Part shown: piece after piece, positions 1-5,782 of the stretch | How the letters are laid out: each line of letters begins with the position of its first letter | Numbering within the stretch: position 1 is the first letter of the stretch | Notes under the pieces: model-generated | The model's database searches: none | Told to the model about the DNA's origin: nothing | The model's input: the letters and a program-made list of their open reading frames with translations, nothing else | Translations under genes and position numbers: made by a program | DNA from: Shewanella sp. | Lineage (GTDB): Bacteria; Pseudomonadota; Gammaproteobacteria; Enterobacterales; Shewanellaceae | Direction: 5' to 3' | Assembly (NCBI GenBank): GCA_004195335.1 | Contig: SDWK01000754.1 | Span: forward strand, 1-5,782 | Length of the DNA stretch: 5,782 nucleotides

Positions 1-4
1 GTGA

Positions 5-1171
5 TTAATCTGAGCCGAAGAGATCTCGGGTGTAAACTTTTTCTTCTACATCCAGCAACTCATCCATCATACGATTCGAAACGATAACATCTGACATCTG
101 TTTAAATGCATTGAGATCGCCAATGACTTCAGAGTTAAAGAACTCCTTTTCCTTCATCACCGGCTCATAAATCACGACTTTAATCCCTTTCGCCTTGATA
201 CGTTTCATGATCCCAAGGATCGATGAGGCGCGAAAGTTGTCCGAACCGGATTTCATAATCAGGCGATAGAGGCCGACAGTTTCAGGCTTTAGTTTAATTA
301 TAGCATCGGCGATAAAGTCTTTACGCGTCACATTGGCATCGACAATGGCACCGATCAGATTATTAGGAACGTCTTGATAGTTCGCCAATAGCTGTTTGGT
401 ATCTTTAGGTAGGCAATAACCACCATAGCCAAACGACGGATTGTTATAGTGATTGCCAATTCTGGGATCGAGCCCCACACCTTCGATGATCTGCCTCGAT
501 GACAAGCCGTGAGTCGCGGCATAAGTATCGAGCTCATTAAAATAAGCCACTCTCATCGCTAAATAGGTATTTGAAAATAGCTTGACCGCTTCGGCTTCGG
601 TGGCATCGGTGAAGAGCAATGGAATATCTTTCTTGATGGCTCCCTCCACCAGCAAGCTAGCAAAGATTTCGGCCCTTTTTGAACGCTCGCCAATGACAAT
701 TCGTGATGGATATAAGTTGTCATGAACGGCTCTGCCTTCACGTAAAAACTCAGGAGAGAAGATAATATTGTTACAACCCAGGTCTTCACTTAACCGCTTG
801 GTGTATCCCACGGGAACCGTCGATTTAATCACGATAGTTGCACTTGGGTTCACACTGTTCACCTCTTTTATTACTGACTCTACAGATGAGGTATCAAAGT
901 AATTTGTTTCAGGATCATAATCTGTTGGCGTAGCAACAATAACGTATTGCGCATCTTTAAACGCGGCTTCTTTGTCCAACGTCGCCGTTAAGTTCAACTC
1001 TTTGTTTGTCAGGTAATCGTCGGCTTCCTTGTCGACAATGGGTGAGCGTCTATTGTTTAATGCATTGACCCTTTCTTCGTCAATATCACAGGCAACCACT
1101 TCATTATTCTGAGCCAGAATAATCGCGTTAGACAGACCGACATAACCGGTTCCAACGATAACTACTTTCAT
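5..1171 (-). CDS. ugd: UDP-glucose 6-dehydrogenase (UDP-glucuronate synthesis)
   Basis: This 388-residue enzyme oxidises UDP-glucose to UDP-glucuronate with two NAD+ in the cytoplasm, supplying uronic acid for capsule, exopolysaccharide or LPS sugars. The N-terminal Rossmann nucleotide site GTGYVG is at residues 7-12. The hallmark residues of the family are present: Thr118 in KSTVPVG, Glu141 in FSPEFLREG, Lys197 and Asn201 in the [20 protein letters not shown] stretch, and the catalytic Cys253 with Asp257 in [12 protein letters not shown]. The C-terminal UDP-binding domain carries [16 protein letters not shown] and ends in YTRDLFGSD, as I remember E. coli Ugd ending, and the length matches that short bacterial form. 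The start at 1171 is chosen because [12 protein letters not shown] is the usual family N-terminus and an AAAAGGT ribosome site lies five bases upstream. The open frame runs 36 codons further but has no family similarity there. No polysaccharide genes are visible beside it, so the polymer it serves is unknown. Confidence 0.96.
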   Translation of the reverse strand: MKVVIVGTGYVGLSNAIILAQNNEVVACDIDEERVNALNNRRSPIVDKEADDYLTNKELNLTATLDKEAAFKDAQYVIVATPTDYDPETNYFDTSSVESVIKEVNSVNPSATIVIKSTVPVGYTKRLSEDLGCNNIIFSPEFLREGRAVHDNLYPSRIVIGERSKRAEIFASLLVEGAIKKDIPLLFTDATEAEAVKLFSNTYLAMRVAYFNELDTYAATHGLSSRQIIEGVGLDPRIGNHYNNPSFGYGGYCLPKDTKQLLANYQDVPNNLIGAIVDANVTRKDFIADAIIKLKPETVGLYRLIMKSGSDNFRASSILGIMKRIKAKGIKVVIYEPVMKEKEFFNSEVIGDLNAFKQMSDVIVSNRMMDELLDVEEKVYTRDLFGSD

Positions 1172-1216
1172 AAATGACCTTTTAAAAATTGACAAAAAAA
1201 ACGACGCTGAATCCAA

Positions 1217-1228
1217 GAATTGTAATTC
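1217..1228. repeat. short palindrome over the candidate ugd -10 box
   Basis: GAATT-GT-AATTC is a perfect 5-base inverted repeat with a 2-base centre, and wider CTGAAT/ATTCAG arms start at 1207 and end at 1230. It covers the candidate -10 element of ugd. It could be an operator half-site pair, but AT-rich palindromes of this size are common by chance. Confidence 0.35.
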
Positions 1229-1248
1229 AGATTGATACAGCTGAGCAA
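1219..1248 (-). promoter_or_regulatory. candidate sigma70 promoter for ugd
   Basis: Read on the minus strand, TTGCTC (1243-1248) and TACAAT (1219-1224) are separated by 18 bases. The -10 box matches five of six consensus positions but the -35 matches only three. Transcription would begin near 1212, giving a leader of about 40 bases before the ugd start. The -10 lies inside a short palindrome (1217-1228), which would suit repressor control. This is pattern matching only; another promoter further upstream is possible. Confidence 0.33.
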
Positions 1249-1286
1249 ATAAGTACTGTGACACACCCCGAAGTATCAATGCTCAG
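1231..1286. repeat. interleaved inverted repeats upstream of ugd
   Basis: ATTGATAC (1231-1238) is the exact reverse complement of GTATCAAT (1273-1280). CTGAGC (1241-1246) is the exact reverse complement of GCTCAG (1281-1286). The pairs are interleaved, not nested, so they cannot form one simple hairpin. As DNA they could be inverted regulator sites upstream of the candidate ugd promoter; as RNA they could only form a pseudoknot-like fold, and only if transcription starts upstream of 1286. The matches are visible in the sequence but any function is speculative. Confidence 0.45.
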
Positions 1287-1401
1287 GTCACATATAAAAA
1301 CAATGAGCCAACATTTTAAAAGGAAAATAGTGTATCCAGTTACCATCAAGCAACAATTGAAGTCTTTATCCCAAATAATCTGAAGCATCATTTCATCAGG
1401 T

Positions 1402-1434
1402 AAAAAAAACGGCACCTGTAAAAACAGGTACCGT
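1402..1434 (-). terminator. rho-independent terminator of fkpA
   Basis: On the minus strand a 10-base stem (CGGTACCTGT / ACAGGTGCCG, one G-U pair) closes a 4-base T loop and is followed directly by eight T residues (complement of 1402-1409). The stem is at 1410-1419 and 1424-1433. It lies about 85 bases after the fkpA stop codon and before ugd, so the two minus-strand genes are separate transcription units. On the plus strand the wobble becomes a C-A mismatch and the downstream T run is poor, so activity is probably one-way. Confidence 0.88.
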
Positions 1435-1516
1435 ATTATTCAGGATTGACAGATATCAACGCCTTAAAACCTCACCAAGATAGCGAGGTATAATGCTCAA
1501 TCTTTGTCAGTCTGAT

Positions 1517-2296
1517 TTAGTGAGCGTGACCGTCAGTTACTGCTTCTGCAGTCGGTGCACCCGCTTTTTCGATAGACAGTAGTTCGACTTCAAATACTAA
1601 CGTTGAATTCGCTGGGATAGAACCGGTATCACGGTCACCATAAGCAAGCTCAGCAGGGATAACGAACTTATACTTAGCGCCAACAGGCATCAATTGCACG
1701 CCTTCGGTCCAACCTGGGATCACACGATTAAGTGGGAACTTAGCAGGCTGACCTCGTGCAACTGAGCTATCAAACTCGGTGCCGTCAGTGAGCGTACCAA
1801 CATAATGCACTTCGACTGTATCTTCAGCCGAAGGCTTGTCGCCAGTACCTGGAGTCATCACTTGATACTGGAGACCAGATTCAGTAGTAACAACTCCCTC
1901 TGTAACCTTATTCGTATCTAAAAATGCTTTGCTTTCAGACAGTGCCTTCTCTGCAAGTGCTGTGGCTTGTGTCTGACGCTTTTCATTAAGCTTCTCATCA
2001 AGACCTTGAAGAACCGTCTGCATCTCCTCTTCGTTGAGTTTCAACTCATCGTTAAGGCCATTGGTAAAACCTGTGATGATAAGGCTACGATCGACAGGCA
2101 AACCTAACTCTTCCTGCTCTTTGATATGACCTGACATATACTTACCGATAGAAGCACCGACGCTGTAGGCTTCTTTCTGTGCTTCTGTTTTCAATTCGAC
2201 ATTGGCAGCAATGTCAGCTGTTTTTTGTTCTTGGTTACAAGCAGAAAGACCAATAACGGCCAACGCAACCAGCGAGATTTTATAAATTGATTTCAT
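1517..2296 (-). CDS. fkpA: FKBP-type peptidyl-prolyl isomerase, FkpA/Mip-like lipoprotein
   Basis: This 259-residue envelope protein is predicted to speed cis-trans isomerisation at proline and act as a folding chaperone outside the cytoplasm. Residues 1-20 form a lipoprotein signal (KSIYK, hydrophobic core, LSAC lipobox with Cys20); Asn at +2 suggests outer-membrane sorting. Residues about 35-130 are the helical, charged FKBP_N dimerisation region, and about 140-243 the FKBP_C catalytic domain. Drug- and substrate-pocket residues of FKBP12 are recognisable: Tyr165, Phe175, Asp176, Phe187, Val192-Ile193, Trp196, Tyr219, Ile227 and Phe235. A 14-16-residue tail ending GHAH follows. An AGGAAG ribosome site lies five bases before the ATG. 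It has its own promoter (2357-2384) and terminator (1402-1434), so it is probably monocistronic. E. coli FkpA is a soluble periplasmic protein, so the lipobox makes this more Mip-like. The symbol follows common usage for these genes. Confidence 0.94.
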   Translation of the reverse strand: MKSIYKISLVALAVIGLSACNQEQKTADIAANVELKTEAQKEAYSVGASIGKYMSGHIKEQEELGLPVDRSLIITGFTNGLNDELKLNEEEMQTVLQGLDEKLNEKRQTQATALAEKALSESKAFLDTNKVTEGVVTTESGLQYQVMTPGTGDKPSAEDTVEVHYVGTLTDGTEFDSSVARGQPAKFPLNRVIPGWTEGVQLMPVGAKYKFVIPAELAYGDRDTGSIPANSTLVFEVELLSIEKAGAPTAEAVTDGHAH

Positions 2297-2356
2297 TAAA
2301 GCTTCCTCAGCATCTTCTTGTAGTTACAATAACCTTACTCTTATAAGGCGAACCAC

Positions 2357-2384
2357 TTTATACTAGTTAAATACGTTATTACAA
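2357..2384 (-). promoter_or_regulatory. candidate sigma70 promoter for fkpA
   Basis: On the minus strand TTGTAA (2379-2384) and TATAAA (2357-2362) are separated by 16 bases. They match the consensus at four and five of six positions. Transcription would begin near 2350, about 54 bases before the fkpA start. No clear extracytoplasmic sigmaE-type GAACTT/TCTGA pair was seen. The -35 overlaps the left arm of the inverted repeat at 2383-2478. Confidence 0.5.
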
Positions 2385-2478
2385 TTACATTATCGATGTT
2401 TCATGATCATATACACAAACGACCTCGAAATGCAGGATTTAGCACTTTGATGTAGCTTGGGTATCGATAAATGTAATT
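2383..2478. repeat. inverted repeat in the fkpA / WD40-gene divergent region
   Basis: The left arm AATTACATTATCGAT (2383-2397) is the reverse complement of the right arm ATCGATAAATGTAATT (2463-2478) apart from one extra A. The arms are 65 bases apart. The left arm touches the candidate fkpA -35 and the right arm covers the candidate -10 of the WD40 gene. This placement fits two copies of a regulator site facing opposite ways, one per divergent promoter. The arms are AT-rich, which weakens the case, but 15 matching bases with one indel is long for chance. Confidence 0.55.
2447..2477 (+). promoter_or_regulatory. possible promoter for the WD40 lipoprotein-slyX operon
   Basis: TTGATG (2447-2452) and TGTAAT (2472-2477) match the -35 and -10 consensus at four and five of six positions. 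The 19-base spacing is longer than ideal. Transcription would start near 2484, about 33 bases before the ATG at 2517. It is the best plus-strand candidate found in this gap, but weak. Confidence 0.25.
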
Positions 2479-2516
2479 ACACATGTGCTAGAGACAACAA
2501 GTTACGGAGCAAGTTC

Positions 2517-3476
2517 ATGAAAAAAATCTTTACGCTTATTTTTTGTGCTTTGCTCATTACCGCCTGTCAGCCAAAAGCCATACAGACGCATCAGTTAATC
2601 ACAGAACCCATCTACGATGCGAGCCTATCCGAGCACGGTGAACTTGCATTAGTTAGTACAGCCAACAGTGGCTTGCAGTTATGGGATCTGAAAACCAATC
2701 AGCAAAGATTTACCTGGATCCATAACGAAGCAAACAATAGCGCTGTAGACACCTCAATATCACCCAATCTGGCATTCGCTGCATCTCTGAGTCGAAACAC
2801 TGTCGCACTCTGGAATATTGCCGATGGCAGCTCGCAAGGTTGGTGGTCACTTCCCTCCTCAGGTCAAAGTGTGGCCGTAGCGAATAACGGCGCCTTACTC
2901 ATTGGTCTTAACGATGGCAGCGTCATGTCACTTCGCCCCAATAGCAGTTCACTGATAAAATTCCTTGGCCATACTGAAAAAGTGAACAGCGTGTCACTTT
3001 CAGCCGATGGCAGACTCGCGTTAACAGGCTCAAATGATCGACACGCTATCTTATGGAATGCCGCCACGGGACAGCCGATACACGACTGGCTGCAAAACTC
3101 CCGCGTCATTAGCGTAGCTTTAAATCAGGCGGGCACACTGTCATTTATTGGGGGCAGCACCAACATCGCTAAGATTATTGACAATAATCAGGGGGAGCCG
3201 CTAAGCCAGTTGAAGATCTTCCGCAGGAAAATGAACTTTTCAACGGCACGGTTTTCCAATCATGACACCTTACTTCTTACCGGAACTCCGGCAAGAGAGG
3301 TCATAGTCTGGAGTGTAGAAACCGGTAAGAAAATAGCTAATTGGCAAGTTCAACGAACCAAACGTGCCCAAATTAAAGGAGCCGTTGTATACTCTGTCGC
3401 TAACAGTGATCCTAATCAGATCATCAGCATTAGTAGTAATGGCCTAGTCGAAACTTGGTCAGTACCTATCCATTAG
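2517..3476 (+). CDS. WD40-repeat beta-propeller lipoprotein, function unknown
   Basis: This 319-residue protein begins with a lipoprotein signal: MKK, a hydrophobic core and ITAC with Cys17; Gln at +2 suggests the outer membrane. The rest reads as about seven WD40-like blades, enough to close one propeller. Blade ends are visible as LQLWD (53-57), VALWN (96-100), SVMSL (135-139), AILWN (177-181), AKIID (218-222), VIVWS (262-266) and VETWS (311-315). The clearest blade has [31 protein letters not shown] near 151-181. Propellers of this kind usually hold partner proteins, and no enzyme motif is seen. The ATG at 2517 is preceded by GGAG seven bases away; an in-frame start at 2457 would bury the signal peptide behind a 20-residue extension and is rejected. 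slyX follows after eight bases, its ribosome site overlapping this stop codon. Partner and role are unknown. BamB is a comparable outer-membrane propeller lipoprotein, but it belongs to the PQQ-repeat type and I see no specific match to it. Confidence 0.88.
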   Translation: MKKIFTLIFCALLITACQPKAIQTHQLITEPIYDASLSEHGELALVSTANSGLQLWDLKTNQQRFTWIHNEANNSAVDTSISPNLAFAASLSRNTVALWNIADGSSQGWWSLPSSGQSVAVANNGALLIGLNDGSVMSLRPNSSSLIKFLGHTEKVNSVSLSADGRLALTGSNDRHAILWNAATGQPIHDWLQNSRVISVALNQAGTLSFIGGSTNIAKIIDNNQGEPLSQLKIFRRKMNFSTARFSNHDTLLLTGTPAREVIVWSVETGKKIANWQVQRTKRAQIKGAVVYSVANSDPNQIISISSNGLVETWSVPIH

Positions 3477-3484
3477 AGGTAAAG

Positions 3485-3697
3485 ATGGATCAATTAGAAA
3501 GAAGAGTCGAAGATCTTGAGATGAAACTAGCATTTCAAGAGGGAACCATAGAAGAGCTGGATCAACAGGTAATCAAGCTCAATGACCTGATTATAGAACA
3601 GCAACAACAGGTGCGTGTGCTTATCAGCAAATTTCAATCGGTTGAACCCAGCAATATGGCAAGCCAGTCAGAAGAAGCGCCACCACCGCACTATTAA
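3485..3697 (+). CDS. slyX: SlyX family coiled-coil protein
   Basis: This 70-residue protein is a cytoplasmic coiled coil of unknown biochemical role. Residues 1-50 show heptad-like spacing of Leu, Ile and Val with many Glu and Gln ([20 protein letters not shown] onwards), and the LAFQE.TIEEL segment and PSN.ASQ.EE.PPPHY C-terminus are the family signature. Length is close to the 72 residues of E. coli SlyX as I remember it. The start at 3485 has AGAGGT (3475-3480) at good spacing, and this site overlaps the WD40 gene stop codon, so the two genes are very probably cotranscribed. An upstream in-frame TTG at 3455 would add ten residues and overlap the previous gene; it lacks family support. In enterobacteria slyX lies near slyD (an FKBP-type isomerase); here a different FKBP gene lies close by but on the other strand. 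Confidence 0.95.
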   Translation: MDQLERRVEDLEMKLAFQEGTIEELDQQVIKLNDLIIEQQQQVRVLISKFQSVEPSNMASQSEEAPPPHY

Positions 3698-3754
3698 TTT
3701 ATAGTTTACACTCGGATATAGCCTAGCCGCTTCTCGACTTGTTGAATCGGACAT

Positions 3755-3790
3755 AGTTAAGTGGTTTGGCTTTAACTCTTGATTTTTTTT
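3755..3790 (+). terminator. weak possible terminator after slyX
   Basis: AGTTAA (3755-3760) can pair with TTAACT (3772-3777), and an eight-base T run follows at 3783-3790. The stem is short and AT-rich and is separated from the T run by five bases, so termination would be inefficient at best. Readthrough from slyX into the deformylase gene cannot be excluded. Confidence 0.25.
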
Positions 3791-3821
3791 GATAAGCGAG
3801 TCAGGCTGGATTCAGCTAGAC

Positions 3822-3879
3822 CATGGTTGAATGCCATGCGGTTGAATGTCATGTGGTTAAATGTCATGTGGTTTAATGC
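3822..3879 (+). repeat. 15-base tandem repeat, four copies, upstream of the deformylase gene
   Basis: Four consecutive units are visible: CATGGTTGAATGC (3822-3834, two bases short), CATGCGGTTGAATGT (3835-3849), CATGTGGTTAAATGT (3850-3864) and CATGTGGTTTAATGC (3865-3879). The units share CATG, GGTT and AATG, with substitutions accumulating along the array. It ends 15 bases before the GAAGGA ribosome site of the next gene. The rest of the 3698-3904 gap holds only the weak terminator and no convincing promoter. The array also contains a 17-codon open frame at 3823-3876 (MVECHAVECHVVKCHVV) with no good ribosome site, which is probably incidental. Confidence 0.85.
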
Positions 3880-3904
3880 AAAATATGGATATTGAAGGAT
3901 CAAA

Positions 3905-4402
3905 ATGTTAGCCATTGCTCAAGTCGGCGAAGAGGTGCTTACCATTCAGGCACAAACCATTACTGACTTCACGCCAGAGTTAGGCCGTGTTGTCGATGAA
4001 ATGCTGCTATCGATGGAACAAGCCAAAGGCGTCGGCATAGCCGCACCTCAGGTTCACTTAAGTCTTGCGTTATTTATCATGGCATCACGTCCTAATGAGC
4101 GATACCCCGACGCCCCCTATATCGCCCCCACAGTAGTCATCAACCCTAATATTCTGGAGTATTCAGATAAGTTAGAATCAGGAGAAGAGGGATGTCTATC
4201 GATTCAGGATCGCCGATTTTTCATCTCCAGGCATGAATGGATCCAAGTAAAATTCCAAGACCTCGATGAACAATGGCATGTACAAACACTGACAGGCTTT
4301 ATTGCCCGCATTTTTCAACATGAATATGATCACCTCAAGGGGATCACCCTATTCGAAAGAGCCGCAATGCAAGAACGAGTCAGTAGCGAGGCTTCGCAAT
4401 GA
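3905..4402 (+). CDS. def: peptide deformylase paralogue
   Basis: This 165-residue cytoplasmic metalloenzyme is predicted to remove the formyl group from N-terminal formyl-methionine. All three catalytic motifs are intact: GVGIAAPQ (42-49), EGCLS (95-99, metal ligand Cys97) and QHEYDHLKG (138-146, HExxH with His139, Glu140 and His143). Arg109 in the ISR segment is in the place of the conserved substrate-binding Arg. GFIARIFQHEYDHL recalls the organelle-type (PDF1A) pattern more than E. coli Def, from memory. The ATG at 3905 follows GAAGGA by five bases. The housekeeping def normally sits beside fmt, whereas here there is no fmt and the next gene is a lipoprotein overlapping by four bases (ATGA). 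It is therefore probably a second or third copy, perhaps with a narrower role or drug-tolerance effect. Activity is likely from the motifs but unproven. Confidence 0.92.
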   Translation: MLAIAQVGEEVLTIQAQTITDFTPELGRVVDEMLLSMEQAKGVGIAAPQVHLSLALFIMASRPNERYPDAPYIAPTVVINPNILEYSDKLESGEEGCLSIQDRRFFISRHEWIQVKFQDLDEQWHVQTLTGFIARIFQHEYDHLKGITLFERAAMQERVSSEASQ

Positions 4403-5766
4403 AAAAATGGCTACTGCTCCCCCTATTTAGCTTTTTAGTCAGTGGCTGTGCACTCAACAGCATTTTTATTAACTATCCCTCGCAAATTGCTCCAGTAAAA
4501 GCACAACTCAATACCAGCAATCCCATCAAAGGCGTGCTCGAGGTCGAATCAAATATCTCCGGTGCCGATGGACTCCTCTACGCACAGGAAGCCGGACGCG
4601 TCGCACAGATCAGCGGCGACTTTGAAGCGAGTACAAAATACTACCAACAAGCCGTTGCCAGATACCTTAAGTTTGACGACAAAGCCACCTTGAGTGTCTC
4701 CGATATGGGAGCCACCGCCAGCAGTCTGTTTATCAACGATAATGTGATCCCGTACCGTGGACCGGGTTATGAGCGTGTGATGCTGCATCAATATCAGGCA
4801 TTAAACTATATTTTTAGTGGCGATCAACAGGGCGCATTAGTCGAGGTCAGACGCAGTAATGATCTACAAAGCTCCGAACAAGCCAGGTACCAAAAGTCGA
4901 ATGAGTCGGTTCAGGCCATGGCTAACGGCGCCATAGACGCCGAAGTCAACAAACTCGGCAAGGCGGCAGGCACTGTCACGAGTTCATTTCTTAACGCCTA
5001 TAGTTACTACACGACAGGCGTATTACATGAGATCTTAGGCGAACCTAACGATGCTTTTATCGATTACCGTAAAGCGGCACAGATATCGCCGGATAATCCC
5101 TACCTGCAAAAAGATCTGGTGAGGTTAGCAAAACAGCTATCTATGCCGCAGGCCGACGAATTCGAACGTCGCTGGGGGAAAGCAACGACAGCCAAAAAAG
5201 ATCAAGGGGAGGTCATATTTTTAATTGAACGTGGGTTTGTACCGGAAAAACAAAGTTTAACCGTACCATTTCCTATTCACGGTAACTGGCAAACCGCCTC
5301 ACTTGCCACCTATACTTCTAATTCTCGCCCCGTATCTCCGGGCAAGATAAAGGGATTAGGCAAGAGCTTGACTGCGGCACCTATTGCTAACTTAGATGCC
5401 TTGGCCATTACGGCGCTCAAAGAGGAGCTACCCGCCGCACTCATTCGTCAGGCAGCGCGAGTTTACGCCAAGTCAGAGATGGCCAGAAACGTAGAGAGTG
5501 GCTCGAAGAAACGTCATAACGAAACAGATATAGGTCTGATTGCGATGCAGATCTTTAATATTGTCACCGAGCAAGCAGATAGACGAAGCTGGCTTACGCT
5601 TCCTAAGCAGGCCCAAATCGCACGAACCTATCTGAATAATGGCAGCTATTCGGTTCAGCTGGACAATGGAACACCCGCTCAGGTAGAAATAAAAAGTGGA
5701 AGAACAACACTGGTTTGGGCAATAGACACTGGAAATTACACACGTTTTTATTCAATAATCATCTAA
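4399..5766 (+). CDS. large TPR-containing lipoprotein, COG3014-like, function unknown
   Basis: This 455-residue envelope protein starts with MKKWLLLPLFSFLVSGC, a lipoprotein signal with lipobox VSGC and Cys17; Ala at +2 is compatible with outer-membrane sorting. Two helical repeat regions resemble tetratricopeptide repeats: about 62-90 (QEAGRVAQISGDFEASTKYYQQAVARY) and about 201-247 (TTGVLHEILGEPNDAFIDYRKAAQISPDN). A predicted beta-rich C-terminal part (270-455) follows, with RRSWLTLPKQAQIARTYL and a GSYSV strand near the end. I recognise the overall pattern as the uncharacterised COG3014 lipoprotein group, from memory. The start overlaps the deformylase stop as ATGA, with GAGG seven bases upstream, implying translational coupling. 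The gene ends in tandem stops TAA TGA (5764-5769). I recall relatives lying next to small lipoprotein genes of the YcfL and LpoB type, which would lie just beyond this window; this needs checking. A cell-wall or envelope role is a guess. Confidence 0.85.
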   Translation: MKKWLLLPLFSFLVSGCALNSIFINYPSQIAPVKAQLNTSNPIKGVLEVESNISGADGLLYAQEAGRVAQISGDFEASTKYYQQAVARYLKFDDKATLSVSDMGATASSLFINDNVIPYRGPGYERVMLHQYQALNYIFSGDQQGALVEVRRSNDLQSSEQARYQKSNESVQAMANGAIDAEVNKLGKAAGTVTSSFLNAYSYYTTGVLHEILGEPNDAFIDYRKAAQISPDNPYLQKDLVRLAKQLSMPQADEFERRWGKATTAKKDQGEVIFLIERGFVPEKQSLTVPFPIHGNWQTASLATYTSNSRPVSPGKIKGLGKSLTAAPIANLDALAITALKEELPAALIRQAARVYAKSEMARNVESGSKKRHNETDIGLIAMQIFNIVTEQADRRSWLTLPKQAQIARTYLNNGSYSVQLDNGTPAQVEIKSGRTTLVWAIDTGNYTRFYSIII

Positions 5767-5782
5767 TGAACATTTAATGGAA

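Noticed and set aside
1172..1279. N-terminal extension of Ugd by 36 residues
   Set aside because: The open frame continues upstream of 1171, but the family begins at [12 protein letters not shown], a good ribosome site lies just before that ATG, and the extra residues have no similarity to the family.
1189..1383. 64-codon plus-strand open frame in the ugd-fkpA gap
   Set aside because: No convincing ribosome site, its composition is not protein-like, it lies in a promoter region rich in repeats, and an opposing frame of similar length overlaps it.
2457..2516. Upstream start for the WD40 lipoprotein
   Set aside because: It would put 20 residues ahead of a textbook lipoprotein signal peptide. 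The ATG at 2517 has GGAG at good spacing.
3455..3484. Upstream TTG start for SlyX
   Set aside because: It would overlap the WD40 gene and add ten residues not typical of SlyX. AGAGGT precedes the ATG at 3485.
3823..3876. 17-codon mini-gene in the tandem repeat, as an annotated CDS
   Set aside because: It has no clear ribosome site and is wholly a product of the repeat, so it is reported only as part of the repeat finding.
3822..3879. CRISPR array
   Set aside because: Units are 15 bases, contiguous and without spacers, and no cas genes are present.
5766..5782. Start of a further gene at the right edge
   Set aside because: The ATG overlapping the stop at 5766 meets a TAA after three codons, and the ATG at 5777 has too little sequence left to judge.

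Overview
The window looks like a piece of chromosome from a marine gammaproteobacterium, most likely Shewanella or a close relative. This rests on the protein families: an enterobacterial-type short UDP-glucose dehydrogenase, a Mip/FkpA-like lipoprotein, SlyX with the PSN.ASQ.EE.PPPHY tail, and a COG3014-type lipoprotein. The genus is inferred from remembered gene content, not from a search. Base composition and coding style look even throughout, and I see no transposase, integrase, tRNA, CRISPR array or other sign of mobile DNA.

Left half, minus strand. ugd (5-1171) makes UDP-glucuronate for surface polysaccharides. Upstream of it is a 345-base gap that holds a candidate ugd promoter, several short inverted repeats, and a clear rho-independent terminator (1402-1434) that ends the next minus-strand gene. 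That gene, fkpA-like (1517-2296), encodes a peptidyl-prolyl isomerase with a lipoprotein signal. It has a plausible sigma70 promoter at 2357-2384.

Centre. A divergent intergenic region (2297-2516) separates fkpA from the plus-strand genes. It contains a near-perfect 15/16-base inverted repeat whose two arms overlap the candidate promoter elements of the two divergent genes.

Right half, plus strand. A WD40-type beta-propeller lipoprotein (2517-3476) is followed after 8 bases by slyX (3485-3697). A 207-base gap then carries a weak possible terminator and four tandem copies of a 15-base unit just ahead of a peptide deformylase paralogue (3905-4402). The deformylase overlaps the start of a large TPR-containing lipoprotein (4399-5766) by four bases.

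Three of the six genes encode predicted lipoproteins and a fourth makes a precursor of surface sugars, so the window has an envelope flavour. The genes form at least four separate transcription units, and nothing shows that they act as one system. I do not see convincing evidence of a new defence, mobile or RNA-based system. The points most worth checking are the 15-base tandem repeat with its tiny Cys/His-rich reading frame, the divergent inverted repeat, and the tight coupling of a deformylase paralogue to an uncharacterised lipoprotein.
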